From contig SMOI01000072.1 in NCBI GenBank assembly GCA_008000375.1, positions 62,001-126,000 of the forward strand: a stretch of DNA of 64,000 nucleotides, read 5' to 3'. The translations under genes were made by a program, and so were the position numbers. Numbering within the stretch: position 1 is the first letter of the stretch; each line of letters starts with the position of its first letter. Positions 54,883 through 64,000 of this stretch are shown one piece after another. A model generated the notes under the pieces. It had not been told where the DNA came from. It did not search any database and saw nothing but the letters and a program-made list of their open reading frames with translations. The stretch comes from Poteriospumella lacustris (Eukaryota; Sar; Chrysophyceae; Chromulinales; Dinobryaceae).

Positions 54883-56989
54883 CTACGCGCGCTGCTGCTT
54901 GAGCGCCGTGAAGGACTCGATCAGCTTCGGGACCACGCCGGGATCCGCCAGCGTGGACGTGTCGCCCAGAGACGCACTGCTCGTCTCACCGGCGGCTATT
55001 TTGCGCAGAATGCGTCGCATGATCTTTCCTGATCGGGTCTTCGGCAGCTCGGCGTACACGATGACGTCGGGGGTGGCGATGGGGCCGATGGCGCGGCGCA
55101 CCGCGTCTTTGAGTGTGTTGGAGAGCTCTTCGGTGGGCAGCACGCCTTCCTTCAAGACCACGTAGCAGCAGATACCGTCGCCTTTCACTTCGTGAGGGAA
55201 GCCGACGACGGCGGATTCGGAGACGCCGTTCTCGTGGTTGAGAATGGCCTCCAACTCGGCGGTGCCGATGCGATGGCCCGACGGATTGATCACGTCGTCC
55301 ACTCGCCCCGTGATCCACACGTGTCCATCGCTGTCCTTGCGGCAGGCGTCGCCGGTGAAGTAGTATCCGGGGTAGGGCGCCATGTAGGTCTTCTGGAAGC
55401 GGTCGTGGTCGCCGTACAGAGTGCGCGCCATTCCCGGCCAGGGCTTCTTCAGCGCCAGGACGCCCTCGACGTTGTTGCCCTTCAGCTCTCGGCCCGTGAC
55501 TGGGTCCAGCAGCGCAACATCAATGCCGAAGGAAGGCCTGGAGCACGAGCCCGGGCGCATCGACGTCGAGCCCGGAAGGTTCGTCAGCAAGTGGCCGCCC
55601 GTCTCGGTCTGCCAGTACGTGTCCACCACGTTGCACTTGCCGCGGCCCACGTGGTTGAAGTACCAAAGCCACGCCTCGGGGTTGATAGGTTCGCCGACGG
55701 AGCCCAGGACACGCAACGACGATAGGTCGTACTGGGCGATGGGGGACGGATCAAAGCGCATCAGGGCCCGAATGGCCGTCGGCGCGGTGTAGAACTGGGT
55801 CGCTTTGGTCCGCTGGATCAAATCGTAGTAGCGGTACGGGTCGGGGTACGTCGGAAGCGACTCGAACACCACCGTGGACACTCCATTCAGCAGTGGCCCG
55901 TAGACGATGTAGCTGTGCCCCGTGATCCAGCCGCAGTCGGCGGCGCAGCACATCACGTCGTCGTCGCGCAGGTCGAAGGTGTTCTTCGCCGTCATGGCCG
56001 CGTACAGAGCGTAGCCCGCGGTGGTGTGCAGTACGCCCTTAGGCTTCCCCGTCGATCCCGACGTGTACAGAATGAGCAGGGGGTCTTCGGCGCCGACCTC
56101 CACCGCCTCGCACTGCGTCGAGGCACTCGGCAGCAGGTCGGGCATCCACAGATCGCGGCCCTTCTGCAGAGCGATGTCCGCCCCGCCCGCCCGATCGAAC
56201 ACGAACACGTTCTTCACCTGCTCCAGTCCATTAACCGCCGTGTCAACGGCGGATTTCAACTTGATGGGCTTGCCTCCACGTCGCCCTTCGTCGGCGCAAA
56301 CAACGAACTTGCTGTTGCAGTCGACGATGCGATCGCGCAGCGAGTCGGCCGAAAACCCCGCGAAGACGACGCTGTGCACCGCTCCGAGGCGCGCGCAAGC
56401 GAGCATCGTCATAGGAAGCTCGGGAATCATCGGCATGTAGAGGACGACATTGTCTCCCTTGCCGACGCCCTGTTGCTTCAGAACGTTCGCGATCTTGCAG
56501 ACCTCGTCGTGCAGCTGCTGATAGGTGAACGACGCAGAGGTTCCCCGCTCGTCGCCTTCCCAAATCAGCGCAATCTTGTCGGCTTTGTCTTTCAAATGAC
56601 GGTCGATGGCGTTGTAGCAAACGTTGAGCGTGCCGTCGGAGAACCACTTGTTTGTCGCTTGAGAGAAGTCGCCCTCCAGAACGGTGGTGAAGGGCTTCTC
56701 CCACGTGAGATACTTCCGAGCCTCTTCCGCCCAAAATCTCTCGGGATCGTCAATGCTCAGCTGGTATCGAGCCTCATTTTCCAGTTGCTTTTCTGCAACA
56801 GTGGTTCCCGGAAGAGGAAATGGGTCAAAAACCTGTGGGCACTTCGTTTGAGATGGGAACGGAGCAATATCAGCAGCGATGTTGTCCACCTACCGTGGTA
56901 GCACCGTGATGAAATAAGCGCACGTTCAGCGGTCGATGCGTGCGCAGATGGGGACGCAAGCTTCTGTACGTCCGTTGAACAAGGGACAT
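54883..56989 (-). CDS. ACS: Acetyl-CoA synthetase (AMP-forming)
   Basis: The 668-residue core (56889-54883) has no internal stop. It makes acetyl-CoA from acetate, ATP and CoA. Seen: ILYTSGSTGKPKGVLHTT (P-loop A3 motif), DTYWQTETGGH (A5), YFTGDACRKDSDGHVWITGR (A7/A8), DDVINPSGHRIGTAELE and KTRSGKIMRRILRKIA with the acetylatable catalytic Lys. The acetate pocket Trp is in YWQTETG. The core begins at GTG immediately after an AG, so a 5' exon is needed. A candidate runs 57052 or 56989 to 56924 and joins in frame across a 34-bp GT-AG intron, adding an Arg-rich mitochondrial-type leader (MSLVQRTYRSLRPHLRTHR). Thirty-four bp is short for this genome, so the exact N-terminus is uncertain; the enzyme call is not. 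Confidence 0.93.
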
Positions 56990-57805
56990 CGTCAAGGACA
57001 AAGTGATGAGGACGAAAAGGAGCGCAGCGTTAATTTTTGGATTCAATTGCATTGTGATTTTCGCAGCCGTCTTTCGAAGGAAAATCGAAGAGGAAGGTCG
57101 CCAGGTTCAACTTGTCCTTCAGCACAAAAACGAAGAAGTGCCAATCCACTTTTGCAGGAGACGCACGGAAGAGCGTCCCAACGCCGCTGTCAACTGCTTG
57201 TGCGCCACCTCCTAGCGCGCGACAAGTGAGAGAAGGCGCCACTGCAGCTCCACGACGCAAGCATCCGTCGGAACCGCCTGCGCCGACCACTTCTGAAACC
57301 GACGGGGCGCTCTGCAGGAGGTGCTGGGTGCCCGTCTGGTCGCTACAGTCGCTCTCCTTTGGAGGCGCAACCCAAGAATCGGCCGGTCCACATATCTCGG
57401 ACTTACATACTATACTAGTACATACTGGATACTGCAGTACACCACCTGCTCTTCTTAGAATAAAAGCCCCTAAATGCCTACTACTCCGTTTCAAGTGAAA
57501 CTTTGGAATTGAAACGGCCATCGACACTCACTCAAACGATCAAGATGCACACACTTCAACGTAACGCTTTTAAAAGGACTTCAATCCACAGCGGATTGGC
57601 AATCCGGTACACAGACACTGCAATCATCCTCCCAATTTGAATATTCGAGGAAGGGGCTGATTTAAACGATTACACGAACCCAAATTGGGGGTCACTAGCC
57701 GTTTCAGAAATTGAAACGGAGCAGCATAATACCCCGTCGCACACAGGGTTGTTTGATTCGGTAGCACACAGGGTGTTGCTTAGCATTAGACCGCACCTCA
57801 CGGAG
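56990..57805. other. Intergenic region with paired short inverted repeats
   Basis: About 0.75-0.8 kb lies between ACS and the RCC1 gene. Two hairpins share the stem CCGTTTCA/TGAAACGG at 57486-57517 and 57699-57719. Short direct repeats (CACACAGGGT near 57740 and 57765; CACGGAGTTAC near 57799 and 57813) lie near the RCC1 stop. Open frames here (up to 165 codons on the minus strand) have no recognisable content. Confidence 0.5.
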
Positions 57806-60195
57806 TTACCGCACGGAGTTACTTGGCGCAGCACCTAAGCTCAACCCGGCCAGCGCTTGCAGACCCCTCGCCTTGCGTCGCATTTCCTTTTCCTTCGCCC
57901 TGTCGGCTTCCTTCCTCCTGCGCAGCTCCTCGTCTAACTGCAGCTGCGCCTGCTCTTCCAACTGTCGCTTCTGCTCGAGTAGAACCCGTTGGATCTGCTG
58001 CTGTGGGTCGTCGTCGCCATGCTCGTCATAGTGTCGGCGGTACCACGCTTCGAAGGCGACCGCGCCGATTCGCGGGAGGTCGGCAGTCTCGACGCCCTGC
58101 GCGAGGACGCCGAGGGCCTCCTCCACATCTGCAGACTCTACGGGAAACGGCGCTCGCAATCGTTTCAGCAAGCTGCGGACTTGACGCGGGGAGATGCAGC
58201 CATCGTCCGCCAGCGCCTCGACCGAAAGCGCGTCGAAGGCCTCGCGCACGGGCGACCACAGCGACACACACAGCCCGGACATTCGACAATCGCACGTGTC
58301 TCCTCTTTGCCGGCTGCGAATGTAGGGTCGCAAGCGATACATGTGTAAGCAATTGCGGGCGCACGCCAGACACACCGTCTTCAACAGCCGCCCCGGCGGG
58401 ACGCGCACCTCGAAACACGCCTCGAGGCTCTTGCGGCGCCAGTCGAACTCGTCGCACTTCGTGTCCAGACAGTACTGCAGGCCCTTCTCAAACACGTCGT
58501 TCCGCAACTCGTCGGCAGTCAGTCCCGCCTGGTCCTTCAGCAACTGCTCGGGGGACTCGAGAAGGGCAGGGTCCAGCGCAGGCAACTGCACTTTCAGCTG
58601 GTGCTGCAGGGCCCTCAACATGGTCCGCTTTTGCACCGGTCCCTCCTGCGCGGCCAACACCTCGAAGAACGGCTGCAACGCGGGGATGTCTTGTGCGCGC
58701 ATTGGGTGATGATTCAGCAGCAACAGAGTGTGTCGTTCGCCGCAGCTCACGTCGACGACGCGACTCGACTTGACCGCAGAAATCTTGGTCGGCTGAAGAC
58801 GCACGTCCGTGTCGCTGAGCCCCAGCTGTCCCCAGCTGTTGCACCCCCAAACAAAGACCTCGGAGGTTGCGCCGTTTTCGCACACCGCCGCCGAGTGCCG
58901 AAGCCCCGCCGCGATGGTGGTCGCCCGTTCGAGCTGATTGATCAGTTGCGGTTTGCTGTTGTCGAACTGCAACCCGTGGCCGAGCTGTCCCCGGTCACCC
59001 GCGCCCCAGCTGATGACTTGGCCCGACCCCTCCACGAGCGCAAGGTTGTGGAAGCCCCCCGCAGCAATTTGCCCGATGCGAACCTGCAGACTCTGCGTCA
59101 GCTTGGTGAGCCAGTAGTTCTCCTGCGGCCGACTGCGCAGCTCTCTGTCTCCCGAGCCCAACTGTCCCCGCGATTCATCGCCCCACGCAAACACGTATCG
59201 CAGAACTTCGACGTCGAACTGCTCATCATCTTCTGCGCTCAACGAAGTGCGCCGCTGCGGCCTGCCGCTCTCGCCGATGGACGCGGCCATTCCTTGTTTG
59301 GGCAGGGCCAACGAGGAGCTCTGCGCCGACGTCGTATTCGACATCAACGTGCCTGTGAGAGGGACTGACTGAGACCATGTCTGCGACCGACGCGTCCGAT
59401 TGGTCTTCTCCATGAGTGCAAGCGAGTGCTCGTGCCCCGCACACACCTGAAGGACGCGCATCTTGCGAGCGTTTGACTGAAACTGCACCAGCATCGGCGT
59501 GCACACGTCGTCACCCTCCGTGCCAATCCCCAGCTGTCCTCGGTTGTTGCGGCCCCACGCGTATATCTCATCGTCGTCCGTTCGACAGATCACGTGAAAT
59601 CCTCCCGCAGCGACCTGGCGCACCACTCGTCGCATCAGGGGCCCCGCGATGCGCTGCGGCTGCAAGGTCGCGTCGAAGTGCTGCAGCCCCAGCATTCCAA
59701 AGCGGTTGTTGCCCCAAGAGTAAACATATCCCGCCTTTGTCAGCACAAATGAAGTTCCTCGGCCCGCAGTGATATCTGCGGGGCGATCCCACGCGTCATC
59801 CCAGTGAACTGGTGTCGGTTCGTTGTCACCGGGCTCTTCGCACAGACCAACCTGAGTGAGACCGCACGAAAGCACCTTTCTGGGCCTCTTGCGTTTTCTC
59901 GCGACTTTTGTGTCGTCATAGGAATCATTATCATCGCCATCCTGCTGCGCTGAGCTGCTCAAAGCCTCTTCATCGTCGGCGGAACAGTCGATCATGAGAA
60001 ACAAGGAGTGGCGGCTTCCCGCCGAAAGCTTTTTGCAAATGAACTTTGGAGCCCACTTCTCGCGCGCGTTGCTCCTCTTTTTCTTTTTAATGCCACTTCG
60101 CAAGTTAAATGATGGAATTGGTTGAGGACAAAGCTGCTGAACGCGTCCATCAGGTCGTTGAAATCCGCATCGTCCGTCTGGTGTGGAGTGAACAT
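57806..60195 (-). CDS. RCC1-repeat protein with UBR-like Cys cluster and C-terminal coiled coil
   Basis: Proposed exons are 60195-60097 and 60043-57806 (53-bp intron), giving about 778 residues. The long second frame has no ATG near its 5' end; joining LTCE to FICKKLSAGSRHSLFL gives an uninterrupted first RCC1 blade. RCC1 repeats follow (VYSWGNNRFGMLGL, IYAWGRNNRGQLGIG, VFAWGDESRGQLGSG, VISWGAGDRGQLGHG, VFVWGCNSWGQLGL). The Cys/His cluster VCLACARNCLHMYRLRP...DTCDC at about residue 570-605 recalls the UBR box of N-degron E3 ligases, though no RING or HECT is present. Next come an EF-hand-like helix pair (DDGCISPRQVRSLLKRLRAP) and a charged coiled coil. An alternative 5' exon encoding MDEVYYCSSEDEEKW (about 60338 down) cannot be excluded. 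Possible scaffold or exchange factor. Confidence 0.8.
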
Positions 60196-60903
60196 GTTAA
60201 ACCACAAAAGCGAAGAGAGGCGACGCGAATCTACCTTCCAGCCAGCCAAACGACAAGCAATTTATTACGGGGTCTTCTTCCAGCCATTTTTCCTCATCTT
60301 CCGACGAGCAGTAGTAGACTTCATCCATGGATCTTCGCTTCGCAGTCTGAGGCAGCATGATGTCGAGTCTGGCCACCAAGCACGGTAGCTGATTAGACAC
60401 ATGCGAAAGAAGGGATCGACCGCCAGGTAGGTTCTAGTTGCACCACACACGAGTCTAGTTATTCGGAAGGTCGAACAAGTCCAAGCTCCCAAGCTCTCAG
60501 TCCTGCGAAGCTGCCGTGTCATCAGCTTGAAGTGGTGCCGAAAATGAAACGTCTGCTGCTGGGGGAATGGGGAGGGGGGCGGTCGGTATCAAGTATCAAG
60601 GCGTATCCGGTATCCAGGGGGCTCAAACCTACTGTAATACTATATTGCCTCAAACCTAATGGCGCTGTAGCTGTCAATGGTAATTACATCCCCTTTGTTG
60701 CTTGACGCTCTGTCGCACAGCCTAAGGCTGTGGATCCATTGCGAAACCTTGGCGTCCTTTCACCTAAACGGGGGACGCTTGAAAACAACGAAGGGTTCAG
60801 TCCAATGAAAGCATAACAAAAGGATATCATTGTATCGCGTAGGCGAAGGAGAAGTAAGCGGTAAACACCAAGGCTGAATGGAAGAGCGGAATGTGCATAA
60901 ACA
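60196..60903. other. Intergenic region
   Basis: This 708-bp spacer lies between the RCC1 gene's start and the CCDC103 stop. It contains a G-rich tract and a GTATCAAGTATCAAGG-type short repeat near 60585-60605. The portion 60240-60340 encodes a plausible acidic peptide on the minus strand that might be a 5' exon of the RCC1 gene. Confidence 0.4.
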
Positions 60904-61761
60904 CTAACTACTCGAATCCTCTTCCTCGTCTTCGCTGCTCTCGTCCTCGGACTCACAATCATCCTGTTCTACCGAGCCTTCTACACCCGAGCACTTGCCG
61001 GGGGATTGTTCGCTGTGTGATAGTGTAGCAAGAAGACTCTCGGAACGCTGCACTATTTCTCCACCAAGACCGACTGGTAAAAGTTGCAACATCGAAACTG
61101 TTTCGTTGACCATTGAGCTCGGAACCAAGCGAAGCAAAAGATCCCACTTCGGAAGAGATACAAGGATCTCCAGAATATTAAGGAGAGACTCTAATCGAGC
61201 ATGGTTCGGTAAAGACGTATCGGCGACTTGCTCTTCATCATGCAATATATGCAGCCGCCAAATAGATTCCAGCATGTCCATGTCGATGGCCTTCTTTAGA
61301 AGCAACGACAATTCTCGTGTTTCAAAACTCCGAAGATAGCGCAGGCGCTCAAAATCACTGGACATTCGTCGTAGGTTACGATCGAGTTCCATACTTGTAC
61401 GGGGCTTTCGAGCAGACTGTTTTGGACCTCCTGAACCATCAGCCGTTAGCTCCTGGGAAACACGTGATCTTCGCAGGTCCAGAAGGTCGTTTTCTCTTGT
61501 GAGGGCCCCACTCTTTTTCCAACCCTTCCTCACGTCAGACAAGCTCTCAACTTCTTTGCGCGACACTTTCTTCAAATGCGCCGCTGCAACAAGTTGCTTG
61601 AATTCATCATAGCTTCCGGCTGTTCTAACGGCGCGCTTTTTCATGTTATCAACTTGTTTGTACTTGACATCAAAGTCCAGAGCTGATGTGAGCTCTTGAG
61701 ATATCCGACTAGTGTTGATGTTTCCTGCACTGTCGAGGAGTGGCGATGAGAAAGATGACAT
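60904..61761 (-). CDS. CCDC103: CCDC103-like dynein-arm assembly/attachment factor (DNAAF19)
   Basis: Intronless, 285 residues from ATG 61761 (animal CCDC103 is about 240). In animals this oligomeric coiled-coil protein helps attach and assemble axonemal dynein arms, and its loss causes ciliary dyskinesia. Seen: the N-terminal coiled coil with GSYDEFKQLVAAAHLKKVSR, the family's conserved 'Y.EF..LV..AHL' block, and a C-terminal RPAP3_C-type helical domain (DFERLRYLRSFETRELSLLL, LESLLNILEILVSLPKWDLL). An acidic Ser-rich tail (SEDESSEDEEEDSSS) ends it. Its presence implies that the organism builds motile flagella at some stage. Divergently paired with the ELMO-domain gene. Confidence 0.8.
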   Translation of the reverse strand: MSSFSSPLLDSAGNINTSRISQELTSALDFDVKYKQVDNMKKRAVRTAGSYDEFKQLVAAAHLKKVSRKEVESLSDVRKGWKKSGALTRENDLLDLRRSRVSQELTADGSGGPKQSARKPRTSMELDRNLRRMSSDFERLRYLRSFETRELSLLLKKAIDMDMLESIWRLHILHDEEQVADTSLPNHARLESLLNILEILVSLPKWDLLLRLVPSSMVNETVSMLQLLPVGLGGEIVQRSESLLATLSHSEQSPGKCSGVEGSVEQDDCESEDESSEDEEEDSSS

Positions 61762-62110
61762 GGTTGTAGGTGGCAGGGCGATATTCTAACAATCCTTGAA
61801 GCGCCCTTAGCACAATTTGAGCTGTGAATTTCCTCTCCGAAACTGTTTGAATCAGGTCGACGACTTCTTTCTCTCTCACTCGCTCTCTGCCACCGTCTCA
61901 GTCTCGTGGCCGTTACAACTTTTGAGCTTCGAGAAGCGCGACCGGTCAATCACAAGAGGACCTCTCAGACTCTCAGGGCTGTAGGCGCGTTAGTCGGTTC
62001 CCATCCTGTTGCTCTCGCTGGGACGTTGGGAGGGCGGCAGAGGAGACCACGTCGAGGTCTCGTCCTCCTCGTTCGAATTGCGTGGTCGAAGCACATCCCA
62101 ACACGGAAGC
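61762..62110. other. Divergent intergenic region, CCDC103 / ELMO gene
   Basis: This 349-bp shared promoter region shows no recognised core element. An open frame extends upstream of the ELMO gene's ATG without conserved content. Confidence 0.5.
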
Positions 62111-63139
62111 ATGACCGACCTATCGAACATTGACTTCTCATCACAAGGAAAAAGAATGGGTTTGACGTTGGGCACACCAATGTCATGGCCACAAATCATC
62201 GAACAACTACTGTGCCACCTTCGTAACATTTACATTTCCTACTTGACCCACAGTCTGTTTGCGGGGAACGACCCTGCTTCAATTTGCAGTCATGACCAGT
62301 ATTGTCCTGAAATGGCAACACACTTTGTAGAAGCGATACGACAGATGCCCGACAGGAAGTTGGCGACCAAACTAGCGAGTCTTCAAGTGTTTGACATTCG
62401 TGAGTCCGAAGAAGAATTGATCTCAATCCTTGGTCAAGCCATTCCGACGCAAACAAGAGGAAATATCAGAAAATGTTTTGAGTCCTTGCTCTGTGTCCAT
62501 GCCGCAGCTCACCACTTGCAGTGTCACCGTGAGACAGCGTTTTCCTACGACAACCGCATCCACGTCAACCTGTTGGATCGCCTGTGGATCGTGGCGTTTC
62601 CACAAAAGATAAACATTTTCGAAGACTACAGGGACCGCAACTGGGGCGATCTCGGATTTCAAAAGGGCAACGACCCCGCCAGTGACTTCCGAGGTCTCGG
62701 ACTGCTGGGCTTGCAGCAGTTGGTCTACTTCTTCGAGAACCGCTTTTCTTCCGCATCTTCAATTCTGGCACTGGCACATCAAGAGTCGGCATACTTCCCG
62801 TTCGCGGCCACGTCCCTCAGTATTGGGACCTTGGTGTTGACACTGCTCAAAGAGGGCAGGCTTCATCGAAAGCTTCTCACGGCTCTCGATACGCTCCAAC
62901 TCTTCGTCAGAGACGACGAGACCGAGATTCACGCGCTTTTGGTTGCAGAGGTGCACAATATCTACTGTGACATTTTCGAGCGATTCGCGAGTCTTTGGTC
63001 TGTGAGCAACGCGCGAAATGTGATGGATTTCCCACGAGTCTTTGGCCGCCTGCAGACGGAGCTGCGCCAGACCTTCCCCTCCGCGACTCACGAGAACAAA
63101 GTACCAGCAGCACACCAAACACAATCAATCATAGCTTGA
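62111..63139 (+). CDS. ELMO/CED-12 domain protein (ELMOD-like)
   Basis: Intronless, 342 residues from ATG 62111 (MTDLSNIDFSSQGKR). ELMOD proteins are GTPase-activating proteins for Arf/Arl family GTPases in membrane traffic and ciliary function. The hallmark block NDPASDFRGLGLLGLQQLVY is intact at about residue 190-210 and includes the catalytic Arg of the GAP motif (D-F-R-G). Upstream WGDLGFQKGNDP matches the family's 'W..LGFQG.DP' lead-in. Downstream FPFAATSLSIGTLVLTLL also fits. The segment YLTHSLFAGN near residue 45 is where many ELMODs have a conserved N-terminal helix. An upstream in-frame codon could extend the protein but no ATG-based support exists. Paired head-to-head with a dynein-arm factor. 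Confidence 0.88.
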   Translation: MTDLSNIDFSSQGKRMGLTLGTPMSWPQIIEQLLCHLRNIYISYLTHSLFAGNDPASICSHDQYCPEMATHFVEAIRQMPDRKLATKLASLQVFDIRESEEELISILGQAIPTQTRGNIRKCFESLLCVHAAAHHLQCHRETAFSYDNRIHVNLLDRLWIVAFPQKINIFEDYRDRNWGDLGFQKGNDPASDFRGLGLLGLQQLVYFFENRFSSASSILALAHQESAYFPFAATSLSIGTLVLTLLKEGRLHRKLLTALDTLQLFVRDDETEIHALLVAEVHNIYCDIFERFASLWSVSNARNVMDFPRVFGRLQTELRQTFPSATHENKVPAAHQTQSIIA

Positions 63140-63199
63140 CATTGCATGCGACATTAATTGGGGGTAAATACACAAACCACGCGAAGAGTTCAGCGGTTC

Positions 63200-64000
63200 T
63201 TAAGACAGAGCGAGCAGAACAATGTTCATCGCCACGATCAGTGCAGCCACCAACGAGGCAACAACTGTCGTCGTCCAGTTGTTCACAAAGGCCCCACCCA
63301 TTCGCTCTCGAGACGCTGTTATGTGAACCAATGGTATGACAGCGCACGGCAATGTGTAGCCCAGAACAACTTGGCTCAGTAGGAGCAGATCATTCGCGGC
63401 ATTGTCTCCGCCGATTCCAGCGGCCAGCACAGCAGGAACAATTGCCAGCAGGCGAGTGACCAACCGCCGCACCCATGGCGCCAACGACCAAGTGGTGAAG
63501 CCTTCCATAACAATCTGACCAGTCAAGGTCCCCGTGAGAGTTGAGTTTTGCCCCGCAGCAAGAAGCGCAAGTCCAAACAGAATCGGCGCAGCTTGAGAAT
63601 GAAGAAGCGGCTCCAAGAGGTGGTAGGCATCCTCCAACGTCCCGACTGTTGCATACCCATTCCGGTGAAACGCAGCCGCTGAAACAACGAGAATCGCAGC
63701 GTTCACAAAAAACGCCACACTTAAACTCAACGTACTGTCGATGGTGCTGTACTTGATCGCTTCGCCTACGGTCTTCTCAGTGCGTCGAAAAGTTCTGTTC
63801 GTTGCCGCCAACGTAAACGAAAAGGATAAACGAAAGCCAATACGCGCAACACTACATGACATTCATACCTTGTGAGCACTATCGATGAGTGGAGAAACAA
63901 ATTGTGCGGCATCACTGTTGCGCCGAGGATGCCCACACCCAGAAACAGCATGCCTTTGTTCGTGGCCAACTGTGCAGAGGGGAGAAGGCCCAACAACAAG
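63200..64000 (-). CDS. NRAMP-type divalent metal transporter (5' part beyond window)
   Basis: C-terminal part only, in two exons: from the window end to 63869, and 63794-63200, with a 74-bp intron (GTATGA...GAACAG). Splicing joins [10 protein letters not shown] to [15 protein letters not shown]. NRAMPs are proton-coupled Mn2+/Fe2+ importers. Seen: [19 protein letters not shown] (helix 6 with the metal-coordinating Met-Pro-His), the [20 protein letters not shown] helix, and [25 protein letters not shown], the family transport signature. At least five transmembrane helices follow, ending NIVLLALS. The DPGN motif of helix 1 would lie outside the window. The expected metal-site Ala-x-x-Met in helix 6 is represented by GATVMPH. 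Confidence 0.93.

Noticed and set aside
57030-57527. 165-codon minus-strand frame between ACS and the RCC1 gene
   Set aside because: No recognisable domain and mixed composition; it overlaps the likely 5' end of ACS.
1-64000. tRNA or rRNA genes
   Set aside because: I looked for T-loop-like GGTTCRA motifs and conserved rRNA segments in the spacers by eye and found none; a covariance-model scan would be decisive.

Overview
This window is nuclear DNA of a eukaryote. Most multi-exon genes here are cut by short GT-AG introns (about 50-82 bp) whose removal restores conserved protein motifs. The best fit is a flagellated stramenopile (heterokont) with, or derived from a lineage with, a secondary plastid. 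Three observations support this: very long PSxQ/PTxQ tandem-repeat surface proteins with REJ-type domains are typical of that group; the elongation factor Ts has a signal-peptide-plus-'SAF' leader like heterokont plastid proteins; and a dynein-arm assembly factor of the CCDC103 type is present. This placement is inference; no rRNA or organelle sequence is in the window.

Layout. 1-12.4 kb: a kelch protein (KLHDC4-like, cut by the window edge), a bestrophin-like anion channel, an M17 leucyl aminopeptidase, a secreted lipocalin with an in-frame TGA, an LRR-PAQR (hemolysin III family) fusion, and an ankyrin/poly-Q protein. 12.9-37.7 kb: one uninterrupted reading frame of 8,246 codons. It has a signal peptide, about 1,200 tetrapeptides of PSxQ/PTxQ type, a REJ-like and Cys/EGF-like ectodomain, about eight membrane segments and a very acidic tail. 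38-47.7 kb: EF-Ts, an ankyrin-TPR protein, a 1,614-residue extremely GC-rich kinesin-light-chain-like TPR protein, and a tiny Cys-rich protein. 47.9-64 kb: a mitochondrial carrier, COQ10, an arylsulfatase B-like enzyme, WDR55, acetyl-CoA synthetase, an RCC1/UBR-like protein, CCDC103, an ELMO-domain protein and an NRAMP metal transporter (cut by the window edge).

Genes are tightly packed on both strands, in divergent or convergent pairs. There is no operon logic; neighbours do not share a pathway. The long GC-rich and repeat-rich genes are open in several extra frames on both strands, and those shadow frames were not annotated. No tRNA, rRNA, CRISPR array or autonomous transposon was recognised. 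The main points for follow-up are the giant repeat/REJ/multi-pass protein with its nested duplications, the in-frame TGA in the lipocalin, the LRR-PAQR fusion, and a foldback element at about 49.2-49.5 kb.
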